A stretch of DNA of 64,000 nucleotides from Pseudogulbenkiania subflava DSM 22618 (GCF_900177275.1 NZ_FXAG01000004.1:124001-188000); one strand, 5' to 3'. Positions 8,558 through 17,802 are shown, counted from the first letter of the stretch. A program made the numbers and translations. The notes: a model not told the origin generated them from the letters alone.

Positions 8558-9664
8558 TCAGATCACCACCAGCTCGCCATCCAGCGCACCGGCCTGATCC
8601 AGCGCCTGCAGGATGGCCATGATGTCGTCCGGCGTGGCGCCGGTGCTGTTGATGGTGTCGATGATGGTTTGTAGCTTGGCGCCCGCCGGCCACTTGAACA
8701 TGCGGCCCTGGTCCTGTTGCACGCTGACGTCCGATTGCGGCGTGACCACGGTGTTGCCGCGCCCGAACGGATTGGGCTGGCTCACCTGCGAGCTCTCGGA
8801 GATCACCACGCGCAGGTTGCCGTGCGACACCGCGGTGGGGCGTACCGTCACCCCCTGGCTGATCACCACGGTGCCGGTGCGCGAGTTGAACACCACGCGC
8901 GGCGTGTCCTCGCCCACCCCGATGTTGAGCTTCTCCAGCCGGGCGACGAAGGCCACGCGGGCGGTCGGGTCCGGCGGCGCCAGCACCTCGACCGAGGTGG
9001 CGTCGCGCGTGCTGGCGATGCGGCCGTAGTGCTGGTTGATGGTGTTGACGATGTTGGTGGCGGTCTCGAAATTGGGGCGCTTGAGGCTCAGGCGCACCGA
9101 CGGTCCGCTCTCGAAGTCGGACGGGATCTCGCGCTCGATCGAGCCGCCGTTGGGGATGCGCCCGGAGGTCGGGGTGTTGACCGTGACGCTGGAGCCGCTC
9201 TTGCCCTGCGCCGACAGGCCGCCGATCACCAGGTTGCCCTGCGCCAGCGCGTACACCTCGCCGTCGGCGGCGCGCAAGGGCGTCAACAGCAGCGTGCCGC
9301 CGCGCAGGCTCTTGGCGTCGCCCAGCGACGACACGGTCACGTCGATGGTCTGGCCGCGCCGGTAACCGGGCGGCAGGCTGGCGCTGACCATCACCGCCGC
9401 CACGTTCTTGACCTTGGTGCTGCTGCCCTCGGGCTGCTTGATGCCGAACTGCTTGAGCAGGTTGCTCACCGACTGGCCGGAGAACTTCACCTGCGAGTTG
9501 TCGCCGGTGCCGTCCAGGCCGACCACGATGCCGTAGCCGATCAGCTGGTTTTCGCGGATGCCTTCGACGCTGACCAGGTTGCGCAGCAGCTGGGCGCCGG
9601 CGTTGAACGGCAACAGGCCGGCCACCAGCACCAGCATCAGGCGGGAAAGGTAACGGTAGGGCAT
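8558..9664 (-). CDS. flgI: Flagellar P-ring protein FlgI
   Basis: A 368-residue protein with an N-terminal signal peptide cut near NAGA, then the conserved [21 protein letters not shown] and GTGDN. It forms the periplasmic P ring around the rod. Family length is usual. It lies between flgH (8 bases) and flgJ (12 bases). Confidence 0.96.
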   Translation of the reverse strand: MPYRYLSRLMLVLVAGLLPFNAGAQLLRNLVSVEGIRENQLIGYGIVVGLDGTGDNSQVKFSGQSVSNLLKQFGIKQPEGSSTKVKNVAAVMVSASLPPGYRRGQTIDVTVSSLGDAKSLRGGTLLLTPLRAADGEVYALAQGNLVIGGLSAQGKSGSSVTVNTPTSGRIPNGGSIEREIPSDFESGPSVRLSLKRPNFETATNIVNTINQHYGRIASTRDATSVEVLAPPDPTARVAFVARLEKLNIGVGEDTPRVVFNSRTGTVVISQGVTVRPTAVSHGNLRVVISESSQVSQPNPFGRGNTVVTPQSDVSVQQDQGRMFKWPAGAKLQTIIDTINSTGATPDDIMAILQALDQAGALDGELVVI

Positions 9665-9672
9665 GAGGTCTC

Positions 9673-10320
9673 TCAGAACGGCATCCAGGGACTGGTGAAG
9701 AAGCGCGTCAGCCAGCCCGGGGCGTTGGCGTCGCTCAGGACGCCACGGCCGGAGTAGGCGATGCGCGCGTTGGCGATGCGCTGCGACGACACGCGGTTGT
9801 CGGTATCGATGTCGTCGACGCGGACGTAGCCCGCCAGCTGCAGGTACTCCTCGCCCTGGTTCAGGGTGAGCTGCTTCTCGCCCTTCACCAGCAGCAGGCC
9901 GTTGGGCAGCACCTGATGCACGATCACGCTGAGGGCGCCGGACAGCGCGTTCTGCTGGGTGGACGAGGACGAGCCGTCGAAGGTGCGGTCGGCGTCGATG
10001 CCGACCTTGGTGTTGATGGTCTTGCTGCCGAGGATGGTGGGCTGGATGCTGGCGCCCGACTTCTTGTCGAGCAGGGTGCCGGCCTTCTTGCTGGCCTGGG
10101 TGGTTTCCTCCAGCACCACGGTCAGTGCATCGCCGACGCGGTAGGCGCGGCTGTCGGTGACCAACGACCAGGCGCCGCCCGCGGCAAACACGCCGCCGCC
10201 AACGCCGCGCGACGCGGACTTCGGCGGCAGCGGTGGATCGAACTCGGCGTGCGGCGGCGGCAGGGTCTGGGTGCAGCCGGCCAGCAGCAGCGTGGCCAGT
10301 ACGAACGCCGTCCGCTTCAT
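9673..10320 (-). CDS. flgH: Flagellar L-ring lipoprotein FlgH
   Basis: A 215-residue lipoprotein with lipobox LLAGC (Cys at residue 16), followed by the FlgH fold ([21 protein letters not shown] and [16 protein letters not shown] near the C terminus). It forms the outer-membrane L ring. The start overlaps the flgG stop by 4 bases (ATGA), indicating translational coupling. Confidence 0.96.
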   Translation of the reverse strand: MKRTAFVLATLLLAGCTQTLPPPHAEFDPPLPPKSASRGVGGGVFAAGGAWSLVTDSRAYRVGDALTVVLEETTQASKKAGTLLDKKSGASIQPTILGSKTINTKVGIDADRTFDGSSSSTQQNALSGALSVIVHQVLPNGLLLVKGEKQLTLNQGEEYLQLAGYVRVDDIDTDNRVSSQRIANARIAYSGRGVLSDANAPGWLTRFFTSPWMPF

Positions 10321-11105
10321 CGCACCGACTGCGCCAGATACTGCATCATGTTGTCGGCGGCGGACAGCACCTTGGTGTTCATCTCGTAGGTGCGCTGCGC
10401 CGCGATCATGTCGACCATCTCTTCCACCACCTGCACGTTGGAGCCCTCCAGCGCGCCCTGCTTGAGCTTGCCCAGCGCATCGGTGCCGGGATTGCCGACG
10501 GTGGGCGTGCCACTGGCGGTGGTTTCCTGGAACAGGTTGTCGCCCAGCGCCAGGAGGCCGGTGGGGTTGACGAAGTTGGCCAGCGTCAGCTGGCCGATCT
10601 CGGTCTGCGTGGTGGAGCCGGACTGGGTGATCGACACCACGCCGGTTTCGCCGATGCTGACCGAGGTCGCCGTAGCCGGCACGGTGATGGCCGGCACGAT
10701 AGGCAGGCCTTGGGCGTTCACCAGTTGGCCCTCGGCGTTGACCTGCAGCTGGCCGGCGCGGGTATAGCCGGTGTCGCCGTTGGACATCTGCACCTGCAGG
10801 AAACCCTGGCCGACGATGGCCACGTCCAGCGCCTGGCCGGTGGTGGTGATGCTGCCGCTGGTGAACACCTTCTGCGTGCCCAGCAGGCGCGTGCCGTTGC
10901 CCAGCTGCACCCCGGACGGCGAGGCGTTGTTGGCGTCGACGCGGGCGCCGGGCTGGCGTTCGACCTGGTAGAACAGGTCCTCGAACACCATGCGGTCGCG
11001 CTTGAAGCCGACGGTGTTGACGTTGGCCAGGTTGTTGGCGATGGCGCCCAGACGCGCGTCTTGCGCCTGGATGCCGGTTTTACTGATCCATAATGCCGGA
11101 TTCAT
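10317..11105 (-). CDS. flgG: Distal rod protein FlgG
   Basis: A 262-residue protein with the rod/hook-family N terminus ([33 protein letters not shown], residues 5-37) and C terminus ([32 protein letters not shown]). Length fits FlgG, about 260 residues. FlgG builds the distal rod. It is placed between flgF (18 bases) and flgH (overlap). Confidence 0.96.
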   Translation of the reverse strand: MNPALWISKTGIQAQDARLGAIANNLANVNTVGFKRDRMVFEDLFYQVERQPGARVDANNASPSGVQLGNGTRLLGTQKVFTSGSITTTGQALDVAIVGQGFLQVQMSNGDTGYTRAGQLQVNAEGQLVNAQGLPIVPAITVPATATSVSIGETGVVSITQSGSTTQTEIGQLTLANFVNPTGLLALGDNLFQETTASGTPTVGNPGTDALGKLKQGALEGSNVQVVEEMVDMIAAQRTYEMNTKVLSAADNMMQYLAQSVR

Positions 11106-11123
11106 GCCCTACCCCTCCGTTGC

Positions 11124-11849
11124 CTAACCGCGCACCAGGCGGTTGCCGGCCTCGACCATGTCGTTGGCCGCGTTGAACATCTTCATCTGCATCTCGAAAC
11201 CGCGATTGAGCGACATGGTGGCGATCATCTCCTCCACCGCCGACACGTTGCTCTGCTCCAGGTGCTCGCCCTGCACCCGCACCGTCTCGTCCGCCGGCAG
11301 CGTGTTGCCGAGGCGGCTGACGATCAGGCCGTTTTCGTCCTTGGACAGCTCTTCCGGCGCCGGCTTGACCAGCTTGAGCCGATCGACAACCTGCATGGCC
11401 GTCTCGCCCGGCGGCTGGATCGAAATCATGCCGTCCCCGGCTACCGCGACGCGCACGTAGGGTGGCAGCACGATCGGGCCGCCGTCGCCCAGCACCGGCC
11501 GGCCGTTGACGGTGAGCGCGCCGTTGGCGTCGACGCTGAAGTTGCCGGCGCGGGTGTAGGCTTCACCGCTGCCGACGGCAACGGCGAGAAAGCCGTCGCC
11601 CTGCAGCGCCACGTCGAGGTCGCGCCCGGTCTCCACCACGGTGCCGGCGCGATGGTCGACGGCGTTCGGTTCGGCGCGCGTCATGTGGCGGGCGTCGTAA
11701 CCGTAGCCGCGCACCGCCTGGCTGCTGGCCACCTCGATGTCGGCGCGGAAACCGTTGGTCTGGGCGTTGGCCAGGTTGTTGGCGTGCACCTGCTGTGCCT
11801 TGAGGGTGCGGTCGGCCCCGCTCATGATGGTGTAGATCAGCGCGTCCAT
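11124..11849 (-). CDS. flgF: Proximal rod protein FlgF
   Basis: A 241-residue protein starting MDALIYTIMSGADRTLKAQQ, with LANAQTNGFRADIEVA and a C-terminal SNVSAVEEMIATMSLNRGFEMQMKMF. These are FlgF hallmarks. It forms part of the proximal rod together with FlgB and FlgC. It starts 3 bases after the flgE stop. Confidence 0.95.
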   Translation of the reverse strand: MDALIYTIMSGADRTLKAQQVHANNLANAQTNGFRADIEVASSQAVRGYGYDARHMTRAEPNAVDHRAGTVVETGRDLDVALQGDGFLAVAVGSGEAYTRAGNFSVDANGALTVNGRPVLGDGGPIVLPPYVRVAVAGDGMISIQPPGETAMQVVDRLKLVKPAPEELSKDENGLIVSRLGNTLPADETVRVQGEHLEQSNVSAVEEMIATMSLNRGFEMQMKMFNAANDMVEAGNRLVRG

Positions 11850-11852
11850 GTC

Positions 11853-13052
11853 TTACACCGCCTGCATCAGCGCCTGGATCACCTGGCCCTCGGTCGAGAT
11901 CACCTTGGTGTTGGCCTGGTAGTTGCGCTGCGCGGTCATCAGGTTGACCAGCTCGGCGGTCATGTCGACGTTGGATTGCTCCAGCGAGCCGGCGCTGAGC
12001 GTGCCGGCGAGACCGCTGCCGGGCACCGAGAGCAGCGCGGTGCCGGAGGCCGGCGAGTCCACCCAGCTGGTGGCGGACACCGGGATCAGGCCGTTCTCGT
12101 TGGGGAAGTTGGCCAGCGCGATGGTGCCGACCGCCTGCTTCTGGCCGTTGCTGTAGGTGGCGAGGATGTCGCCGTTCTCCTGCAGGCTGACCCCGGTGAG
12201 CGCGCCGGAGGCGTAGCCGTTGCCGCTGTTGACCGTGGTGGTGGTATCGCCGGCGAACTGGGTGGTGCCGGTGTAGTCGAGCTTGACGGACAAGGCCGAG
12301 GCACCCGTCGGGGTGCCAAGATTCAGCGCGGCGGCGCCGCTGGCCAGCGCCGACGAGGTCAGCGCGCCGTTGCTGTCGAACGCCAGGTCCGCGGTGTCCG
12401 CGAGCAGACTGCCGTCCAGACCGAAGTGCACCGTCACGTCGTTGGTGCCGTTCTTGACGAAGTACTGGGTCAGGGTGTGCTTTTCGCCCAGCGAGTCGTA
12501 TACCGTGGACACGCTGGAACCGTTGAAGGTGGTCGGGTCGGCCGGGGCGAAGGCCGTCGCCGGCGTGGTCCAGCCGGACGACAGGTTGCCGACGTATTGC
12601 AGGGTATCGCTGGCCTTGGCCGCGATCTGCCCGGTGGGCACCGTGATGTCGCCCAGCGCGCCGCGTGCGCCGCCGGTGCTGCCGCTGACGGCGGCGTAGC
12701 CCTGGACATGGCGGCCGAAGCTGTCGACCAGCACGCCGTCCTTGTCGGTGTTGAAGATACCGACGCGGGTATAGGCGACGCTGCCGGCATTGTCGCGGGT
12801 GACGAAGAAGCCGCGGCCCTGGATCGCGGCGTCCAGCGCGCGCCCGGTGGTGACGGTGCCGCCGCTGCGGCCGATGCTCTGCGTGTTGGAGGCGACCTCG
12901 ACCCCGGTGGCCTGGGTGCCGGCGTAGGTGGCGGAGAAGTTGGCACGGCTCGACTTGAAGCCATAGGTGCCGGAGTTGGCGATGTTGTTGCTGATGCTGC
13001 CGAGCTGGGAGTTGACCGCGTAGATGCCGGACAGGGCGATTTCAAGACTCAT
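11853..13052 (-). CDS. flgE: Flagellar hook protein FlgE
   Basis: A 399-residue protein with N-terminal LSGIYAVNSQLGSISNNIANSGTYGFKSSRANF (about 7-39) and C-terminal SNVDMTAELVNLMTAQRNYQANTKVISTEGQVIQALM, the standard hook protein ends, with a Ser/Thr/Gly-rich middle. It polymerises into the external hook. It follows flgD, which encodes the hook cap, by 12 bases. Confidence 0.96.
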   Translation of the reverse strand: MSLEIALSGIYAVNSQLGSISNNIANSGTYGFKSSRANFSATYAGTQATGVEVASNTQSIGRSGGTVTTGRALDAAIQGRGFFVTRDNAGSVAYTRVGIFNTDKDGVLVDSFGRHVQGYAAVSGSTGGARGALGDITVPTGQIAAKASDTLQYVGNLSSGWTTPATAFAPADPTTFNGSSVSTVYDSLGEKHTLTQYFVKNGTNDVTVHFGLDGSLLADTADLAFDSNGALTSSALASGAAALNLGTPTGASALSVKLDYTGTTQFAGDTTTTVNSGNGYASGALTGVSLQENGDILATYSNGQKQAVGTIALANFPNENGLIPVSATSWVDSPASGTALLSVPGSGLAGTLSAGSLEQSNVDMTAELVNLMTAQRNYQANTKVISTEGQVIQALMQAV

Positions 13053-13064
13053 GGAAGACTCCGC

Positions 13065-13745
13065 TTACGATGCGCTGGACGAGGTGTTCCCCAGCAGGCG
13101 GGAAACCGAAGAGGCCGGGACATCCCCCAGCCCGGAAAGGGTGAGCATGGGCTCGCCGCCCTGCACCGGCAGGCGCACGCCCTGGACCACGGCGGCCAGT
13201 TCCAGCATCGGCGTGGCGCGCGAGGCGGTGGTCGCCGACAGCGCGTAGCTGCCGGCGGCAAGACCGTAGTCGGCCGGGTTGACGCTGAACGCGACCTCGC
13301 CCGCCGGCTGGGCGCCCAGATCGATCTGGTGCAGCTTGCCGTCGGCGCCGGTGAGTTGCAGCGTGACCTGGTTTTCCGCACCGGACAGGGTGAGGCGGCC
13401 GGCGAGCGGCGCGCCGTCGAGCTGCACGGTGTTGCTCTGCACCAGCACGCGGTTGCCGACCTGGTTGCCCAGACCCAGCCCCTGCAGCTCGCGCAGCAGC
13501 ATCGCGTTGTCTTTCAGTTGCGACAGCATGCCGAGCGAGGTCTGCATCTGGTTCATCTGCACCAGCTGGTTGACGAACTGCGACGGGTCGGCCGGGTCGA
13601 GCGGGTTCTGGTTCTTGATCTGAGCCATCAAGAGCGTCATGAACATGTCCGAGCCACTGGTCTGCGACTGGCCGTTGCTGGCGACCGGGGTCGCGCCCTG
13701 GCTCGATGCGGTACTGTCGTTCAACAGCGAATTGCTGACGGTCAT
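13065..13745 (-). CDS. flgD: Hook-capping protein FlgD
   Basis: A 226-residue protein with the conserved motif DMFMTLLMAQIKNQNPLDPADPSQFVNQL (residues about 33-61) and a C-terminal FLG-like beta domain (NQVTLQLTGADGKLHQIDLG). It scaffolds FlgE polymerisation and is then shed. Its ATG overlaps the last base of the flgC stop codon (TGATG). Confidence 0.95.
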   Translation of the reverse strand: MTVSNSLLNDSTASSQGATPVASNGQSQTSGSDMFMTLLMAQIKNQNPLDPADPSQFVNQLVQMNQMQTSLGMLSQLKDNAMLLRELQGLGLGNQVGNRVLVQSNTVQLDGAPLAGRLTLSGAENQVTLQLTGADGKLHQIDLGAQPAGEVAFSVNPADYGLAAGSYALSATTASRATPMLELAAVVQGVRLPVQGGEPMLTLSGLGDVPASSVSRLLGNTSSSAS

Positions 13746-14167
13746 CAGCCTTCTCCCAGTTTGAGCAGGTCCTGCTGCATGGTTTTCACCCGCGCCAGCA
13801 CTTCCACGTTGGTCTGGAAGGCGCGCGAGGCGGACATCATGTCGGTCATCTCCTCGACCGGATTGACGTTGGGGTAGAACACGTTGCCGTCGGCGTTGGC
13901 CAGCGGGTTGGACGGCTCGTGTACCTTGCGCAGCGGGCTGTCGCTCTTGACCACGTCGAGCACCTGCACGCTGGCGCCCTGCCAGGCGCCGTCGTTGTCC
14001 GCGCCCCGGTACACGGTGGCGAACACCGGCTTGCGCGCGCGAAACGCCGCCCCCTCCGAGCCGGAAGCCGATTCGGCGTTGGCGAGGTTGCTGGCGACGG
14101 TGTTGAGACGCACGGTCTGGGCCGTCATGGCCGAACCGGCGATGCGGGAAATATCCCTGAATGCCAT
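13745..14167 (-). CDS. flgC: Proximal rod protein FlgC
   Basis: A 140-residue protein beginning MAFRDISRIAGSAMTAQTVRLNT, with the central YPNVNPVEEMTDMMSASRAFQTNVE. These fit FlgC, whose usual length is about 135-150 residues. It is a proximal rod subunit, 6 bases after flgB. Confidence 0.95.
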   Translation of the reverse strand: MAFRDISRIAGSAMTAQTVRLNTVASNLANAESASGSEGAAFRARKPVFATVYRGADNDGAWQGASVQVLDVVKSDSPLRKVHEPSNPLANADGNVFYPNVNPVEEMTDMMSASRAFQTNVEVLARVKTMQQDLLKLGEG

Positions 14168-14173
14168 GGTGGA

Positions 14174-14530
14174 TTACCCTGCGATGACTTTGGCCAGGCC
14201 CTTGTACTGCATGTTGAGGAAGGTCAGGCTGGTCTGAAATTCGGAGACGTTCTGCGAGAACTCGGCTTGCTCGACGCCGAGCTCGACGGTATTGCCGTCG
14301 CGCGACGGGTGGTTGGGAACGCGGTAGAGCAGTTCGCCGGACGAATCATCGAGCGGAAAGTCGGCTTCATCGGCGGCGGCGGCCAGCGCCGAACGGAAAT
14401 CGACGTCGCGCGCCTGGTAGCCCGGCGTGGTTTCGTTGGCGATGTTGGATGCCAGGACCTTGGTGCGCTCCGCCCGCAGCTTGAGCGCTTCCGGGTGGAT
14501 ATCCAGCGCCTTGTCGAAATGTATGCCCAT
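14174..14530 (-). CDS. flgB: Proximal rod protein FlgB
   Basis: A 118-residue protein starting MGIHFDKALDIHPEALKLRA, followed by TKVLASNIANETTPGYQARD, the FlgB signature. It is the first gene of the flgB-L operon and encodes a proximal rod subunit. The ATG at 14530 is preferred over the in-frame GTG two codons earlier because the encoded N terminus then matches the family. No strong ribosome-binding site is seen. It diverges from flgA, with about 125 bases between the starts. Confidence 0.94.
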   Translation of the reverse strand: MGIHFDKALDIHPEALKLRAERTKVLASNIANETTPGYQARDVDFRSALAAAADEADFPLDDSSGELLYRVPNHPSRDGNTVELGVEQAEFSQNVSEFQTSLTFLNMQYKGLAKVIAG

Positions 14531-14655
14531 TGCCACGCCCGATTCGGTTCAATACCATTGAAAAACAGAGCTATGCTAATAGCCGCCTTACTTGAAAGGC
14601 GATACTAATAACTGGCCATCCCTACGTACATGTAATAATTACCAAGCCCGAGCAA

Positions 14656-15378
14656 ATGGCAATATTCACAGCCCTCCGCCCTACCCTACTGTTGTTGACC
14701 CTGCTGCCCCTGTCGCTACCCGCCGCCGCAGTCGCCAGCCCGACCGCGCGCGAACTCGACAACGCGGTGCTGGCCCACGCCCGGCGCTGGCTCGACGACG
14801 CCGCGGCCCGGGTCGGGCTGGAGCAGGCTCGGCCGCGCCTGACGCCGATTCCGTCGCGCGAGGCGGCGGCCCTGCCGGCCTGCCGCCAGCCGCTGGAGGT
14901 CGAAGCATTCGACACGGCCTCGCTGTCGCGCCTGCGTTTTACCGTGCGCTGCCCGGAGCCGCAGGGCTGGAGCACGGTCTACACCGTGCGTGCCGAACTC
15001 GATGCGCGTCAGCTGGTGGCGGCGCACGACCTCGACGCCGGCAAGGTGCTCGGCGCCGACGACGTGGAATGGGCGCAGCGCCCGGTCTCCGAACTGGAAG
15101 CGGGTCTGCGCAGCCCGGCCGAGGCGGTCGGCTTGAGCAGCCGCAGCGCGCTGCGACGCGGCCAGCCGCTGCGCAGGAAGCTGTTGGAGGCCGCCGTGCT
15201 GGTGCGGCGCGGCGAAGCGGTGGAGATCGTGGCGAGCAAGGAGGCGATCGTGGTGACGGTGCCGGGCGAGGCGCTGGAAAGCGGGCACCGCAACGACGTC
15301 ATCCGCGTGCGCAACGTCGGCAGCGGCAAGACCCTGCGCGCCCGCGTCACCGAGGCGGGGCGCGTGGAGCCGGAGTGA
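14656..15378 (+). CDS. flgA: P-ring chaperone FlgA
   Basis: A 240-residue exported protein: an N-terminal hydrophobic signal (residues 8-28), then a C-terminal SAF/FlgA domain (about 115-240) with LDAGKVLGADDVEWAQRPV, GLSSRSALRRGQPLRR and the final GHRNDVIRVRNVGSGKTLRARV. It assists FlgI assembly into the P ring in the periplasm. It is divergent from flgB, as in most flg loci. No clear Shine-Dalgarno sequence precedes the ATG. Confidence 0.93.
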   Translation: MAIFTALRPTLLLLTLLPLSLPAAAVASPTARELDNAVLAHARRWLDDAAARVGLEQARPRLTPIPSREAAALPACRQPLEVEAFDTASLSRLRFTVRCPEPQGWSTVYTVRAELDARQLVAAHDLDAGKVLGADDVEWAQRPVSELEAGLRSPAEAVGLSSRSALRRGQPLRRKLLEAAVLVRRGEAVEIVASKEAIVVTVPGEALESGHRNDVIRVRNVGSGKTLRARVTEAGRVEPE

Positions 15379-15400
15379 GAGCCCTGCCCTAGACAAACAC

Positions 15401-15427
15401 AAGCCCCATCCTAAGATGGGGGCTTTT
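15401..15427 (+). terminator. Terminator after flgA
   Basis: AAGCCCCATC and GATGGGGGCTT form a stem around a short loop and are followed by TTTTG, 22 bases past the flgA stop. Confidence 0.7.
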
Positions 15428-15446
15428 GCATTGTAGTCCGGTCGCA

Positions 15447-15647
15447 GAACCCGCTTACGATCCGTCGCGAGCGCCCCTCAGCGGGGTAAAGAGCAGCACA
15501 GAAACCGGAATGGACTGGAGTCCATGAGGATTTCCCATCGCTGGGCCAATCTCTGCGTGCCAATCTTTCGATTGGCTCAGCGATAGATTGGCACGCAGAG
15601 CGCATGAGCCCTGATCAGGGGTGCGCAGCAGGATCGTAAATGGGTTC
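15447..15647. repeat. MITE-like inverted-repeat element, family A, copy 1
   Basis: 201 bp with 17-base terminal inverted repeats matching at 15 of 17 positions (GAACCCGCTTACGATCC at left; GAACCCATTTACGATCC reading inwards from the right). Inside is a second long stem (CTCTGCGTGCCAATCT and AGATTGGCACGCAGAG). It encodes nothing. The right end is immediately next to the stop codon of the muramidase gene. Internal motifs GTCGCGAGC and GGTGCGCAGCAG recur in the element at 61349-61467. Confidence 0.65.
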
Positions 15648-16370
15648 TCAGCTACCCGCCCGGATCGACGCTACTACCCGCGTCAGCTTGCCGGCGTAGT
15701 CCGGGTCGGTGGCGTAGCCGCCCTTGGCCAAGGCCTGGGCGAATGCGGTCGCGTCGTTACCCACGCCGAGCACGCTGCGGAAGCGCGGATTGCCGGCCAA
15801 GAGCTGGGTGTAATCGGCAAAGGCGCCGCGCATATCCGGGTAGACACGGAAGCGCTCGCTGCGCTTCACGTCGGCGCCCGCTTCGTGCTCGGTGGTGAGC
15901 GCGGCGGCGACTTCGCCCTGCCAGCCGGCCCCGGCCTTGATGCCGAACAGGTTGTGGCTGTTGCTGCCGTCGGCCTGCGTCAGCGGGCGCTTGCCCCAGC
16001 CGGACTCCAGCGCGGCATGCGCGGCGATCAGATCCGGCGCCACCCCCAGCCGCGCCCCGGCCTCGCGCGCGTACGGCTCAACCTGGCTCAGGAATGCCTG
16101 CTGCGCCGTGCCCTGCGTACTGGCGTCGTCGCCACCCACCGTGGCCGCCAGCGCTTCGGCACCGCGCTGACGCGCCCAGGCGCCTTCCGGCGACAGCGTC
16201 ATCTCGCTCGCGCCGAAACCCTTCTCGATCGAATCGACCACCTCCTGCCGGGTCTGGCGGTACAGCGCGGAGAAACCCCCGCCTTCGCCCGCCGTCGGCA
16301 ACGGCAGTGCCACGGCGCGCCAGGCGGCGTCGAAGGCGGGCGAACCCAAGGTGGAATCAGAGCGGAACAT
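15648..16370 (-). CDS. Flagellar peptidoglycan hydrolase (FlgJ C-terminal-type glucosaminidase)
   Basis: A 240-residue cytoplasmically synthesised protein whose second half (about 95-240) matches the glucosaminidase domain of FlgJ: AHAALESGWGK with the presumed catalytic Glu, HNLFGIKAG, TTEHEAG with the second acidic residue, then FRVYPDMRGAFADYTQLL. It lacks the rod-binding half. It should cut peptidoglycan to let the rod through, exported by the flagellar apparatus. Start at 16370 has AAGGA five bases upstream. It overlaps flgN by 14 bases, so it is part of the flgM-flgN unit. Confidence 0.85.
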   Translation of the reverse strand: MFRSDSTLGSPAFDAAWRAVALPLPTAGEGGGFSALYRQTRQEVVDSIEKGFGASEMTLSPEGAWARQRGAEALAATVGGDDASTQGTAQQAFLSQVEPYAREAGARLGVAPDLIAAHAALESGWGKRPLTQADGSNSHNLFGIKAGAGWQGEVAAALTTEHEAGADVKRSERFRVYPDMRGAFADYTQLLAGNPRFRSVLGVGNDATAFAQALAKGGYATDPDYAGKLTRVVASIRAGS

Positions 16371-16782
16371 AGATATCCTTCTCGCCGAACAGCACACGCT
16401 CCAAGTTGTCGTGCTGCGCCATCAGCAGCCGGCCGTTGCGCTCGTTCAGCGTCTTGCAATGTGTCACCCGCCCGCACAGCGTCGCCCACAGCGATTCGCT
16501 GGCCTGACGCGGAGCGGCGGGCAGCTGCGCCAGCACCTCCTCGACCGACAGGCGCCGCGGCCGTCCGAGCAACTGCGCCGCCAGTTCGCGCCGGACGAGA
16601 CGGCGCCCGTCGAGCCGGCCGACCAGCGTCACGATCCGCTCGCCGGTCTCGGCCAGCGTCGCCGCGTCATGGCCCAGCGCGCCCTTGAACTGCTGCTCCA
16701 GCAGCTGTTCCAGCTGCTGGTAATCGGCCAGATCGAGGCGCATGTCGCCCAGCAGCTGGCGGAAACGGGCTTCGCGGCTCAT
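16357..16782 (-). CDS. flgN: FlgN-type export chaperone for FlgK/FlgL
   Basis: A 141-residue, mostly helical protein with a family-typical region CKTLNERNGRLLMAQHDNLERVL near the end (about 105-130). FlgN binds the hook-filament junction proteins FlgK and FlgL in the cytoplasm and delivers them to the export gate. It lies directly after flgM (overlap of 4 bases) and before the muramidase gene, a usual flgMN arrangement. Sequence similarity of FlgN proteins is low, so context carries much of the call. Confidence 0.8.
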   Translation of the reverse strand: MSREARFRQLLGDMRLDLADYQQLEQLLEQQFKGALGHDAATLAETGERIVTLVGRLDGRRLVRRELAAQLLGRPRRLSVEEVLAQLPAAPRQASESLWATLCGRVTHCKTLNERNGRLLMAQHDNLERVLFGEKDIYVPL

Positions 16783-17054
16783 CCGCGCCCGCCGTGATAA
16801 CGGTCGATCAGCGCCGCCAGCCGCTCCGGGTCGAACGGGGCTTCGCCACGCGCCAGCGCCGCCTTGACCGCGGCGACGCGCTCGAGGTCGATCTCGGGCT
16901 GCTCGCGCAGGGCGGCCTGTGCCGGCTCCAGCAGCGCCGCCCCGCTCGCCTCGGCTACCGCTGCAGGGCGGACGGCAGGTGTGGCCGGAGACGTTGCCGG
17001 GCGCTCGGCCGGAGCGACGTCGCGACGTTCAGGGCGTTGGGGAGTGATGCGCAT
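16779..17054 (-). CDS. flgM: Anti-sigma-28 factor FlgM
   Basis: A 91-residue protein with a disordered Ala/Pro-rich N-terminal half and the FlgM C-terminal signature ERVAAVKAALARGEAPFDPERLAALIDRYH. FlgM binds FliA and is exported when the hook is finished, releasing late-gene transcription. The ATG at 17054 has GAGG six bases upstream; an in-frame TTG five codons earlier is less likely. It is followed by flgN. Confidence 0.88.
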   Translation of the reverse strand: MRITPQRPERRDVAPAERPATSPATPAVRPAAVAEASGAALLEPAQAALREQPEIDLERVAAVKAALARGEAPFDPERLAALIDRYHGGRG

Positions 17055-17118
17055 GGTGAGCCTCGTCAATGCAATTCGTCTGTCTTATAGAGACAAGACG
17101 ACCGCCTTCCGGAAAAAC

Positions 17119-17802
17119 TTAAAAATTCTCCGGCAGCATCTTCAAGAGCACAATGCGGCGGTTTTCCATGCGGATGTAGTGGCCGTAGACCAGTTCTTTG
17201 AGGATGCGCGCCACCATCTCGCGCGAGGAGCCGATCTGATCGGCGATTTCCTGCTGGGTGAGCGGCTTGTCCAGCATGATCACACCATCTTCTTCGACCA
17301 GCAGTTCGTTGAACAGGATGCGGATGCGGCCGTAGACGTCGAGCAGCGCCAGGTTCTTGGCCGAGGTCGAGATGCGTCGCACCATGCCGGCCAGGCGCAG
17401 CAGGATCTTGCTGCGGATGGTCTCGCAGGGCAGACCGTCGGCCACGCCGAACACGCTGACCAGGTCGGCGCGCCGGAACATCAAGAGCTGGCAGTCGCGC
17501 TCGGCCACGGCGCTCCAGGCGCACGGCCCGCCGTCCAGGTAGGTGACCTCGCCCAGCAGTTCGCCCGGTTGGTTGAACATGAACACGAACTTCTTGCCCT
17601 GTCCGTCCGAGACGAAGGACTCGATGCGCCCGCCGATCAGCAGGTAAATCGCGGCGCTGTTTCCCCCCTCCAGGAACAGCGGGTCGCCCTTGCGCAAGTT
17701 CAGTGGAACGGCGAGGTCGATCAATTCGTCGAGAGCGAAATCGTTGAGGCTACCGAAAAAATCGGTCGCGAGCAGGAGCTGTTTGATATCTTGCTTTTTC
17801 AT
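17119..17802 (-). CDS. Crp/Fnr-family transcriptional regulator inside the flagellar cluster
   Basis: A 227-residue protein with an N-terminal cyclic-nucleotide-binding-type beta roll (about 15-125), a dimer helix and a C-terminal winged helix (about 175-222) reading LTQQEIADQIGSSREMVAR. The R-E-x-x-x-R in the recognition helix equals the residues with which CRP reads GTGA. It has no N-terminal Cys cluster, so it is not an FNR-type iron-sulfur sensor. Phosphate-cassette residues of CRP are not clearly present (GELLGEVTYLDGGPCAWSAVA), so the ligand is unknown. It lies 64 bases upstream of flgM in the same direction. Confidence 0.85.
   Translation of the reverse strand: MKKQDIKQLLLATDFFGSLNDFALDELIDLAVPLNLRKGDPLFLEGGNSAAIYLLIGGRIESFVSDGQGKKFVFMFNQPGELLGEVTYLDGGPCAWSAVAERDCQLLMFRRADLVSVFGVADGLPCETIRSKILLRLAGMVRRISTSAKNLALLDVYGRIRILFNELLVEEDGVIMLDKPLTQQEIADQIGSSREMVARILKELVYGHYIRMENRRIVLLKMLPENF

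Noticed and set aside
11262-13877. 871-codon plus-strand frame opposite flgF, flgE and flgD
   Set aside because: It covers three recognised flagellar genes on the other strand and encodes Val/Gly/Arg/His-rich sequence without domains.
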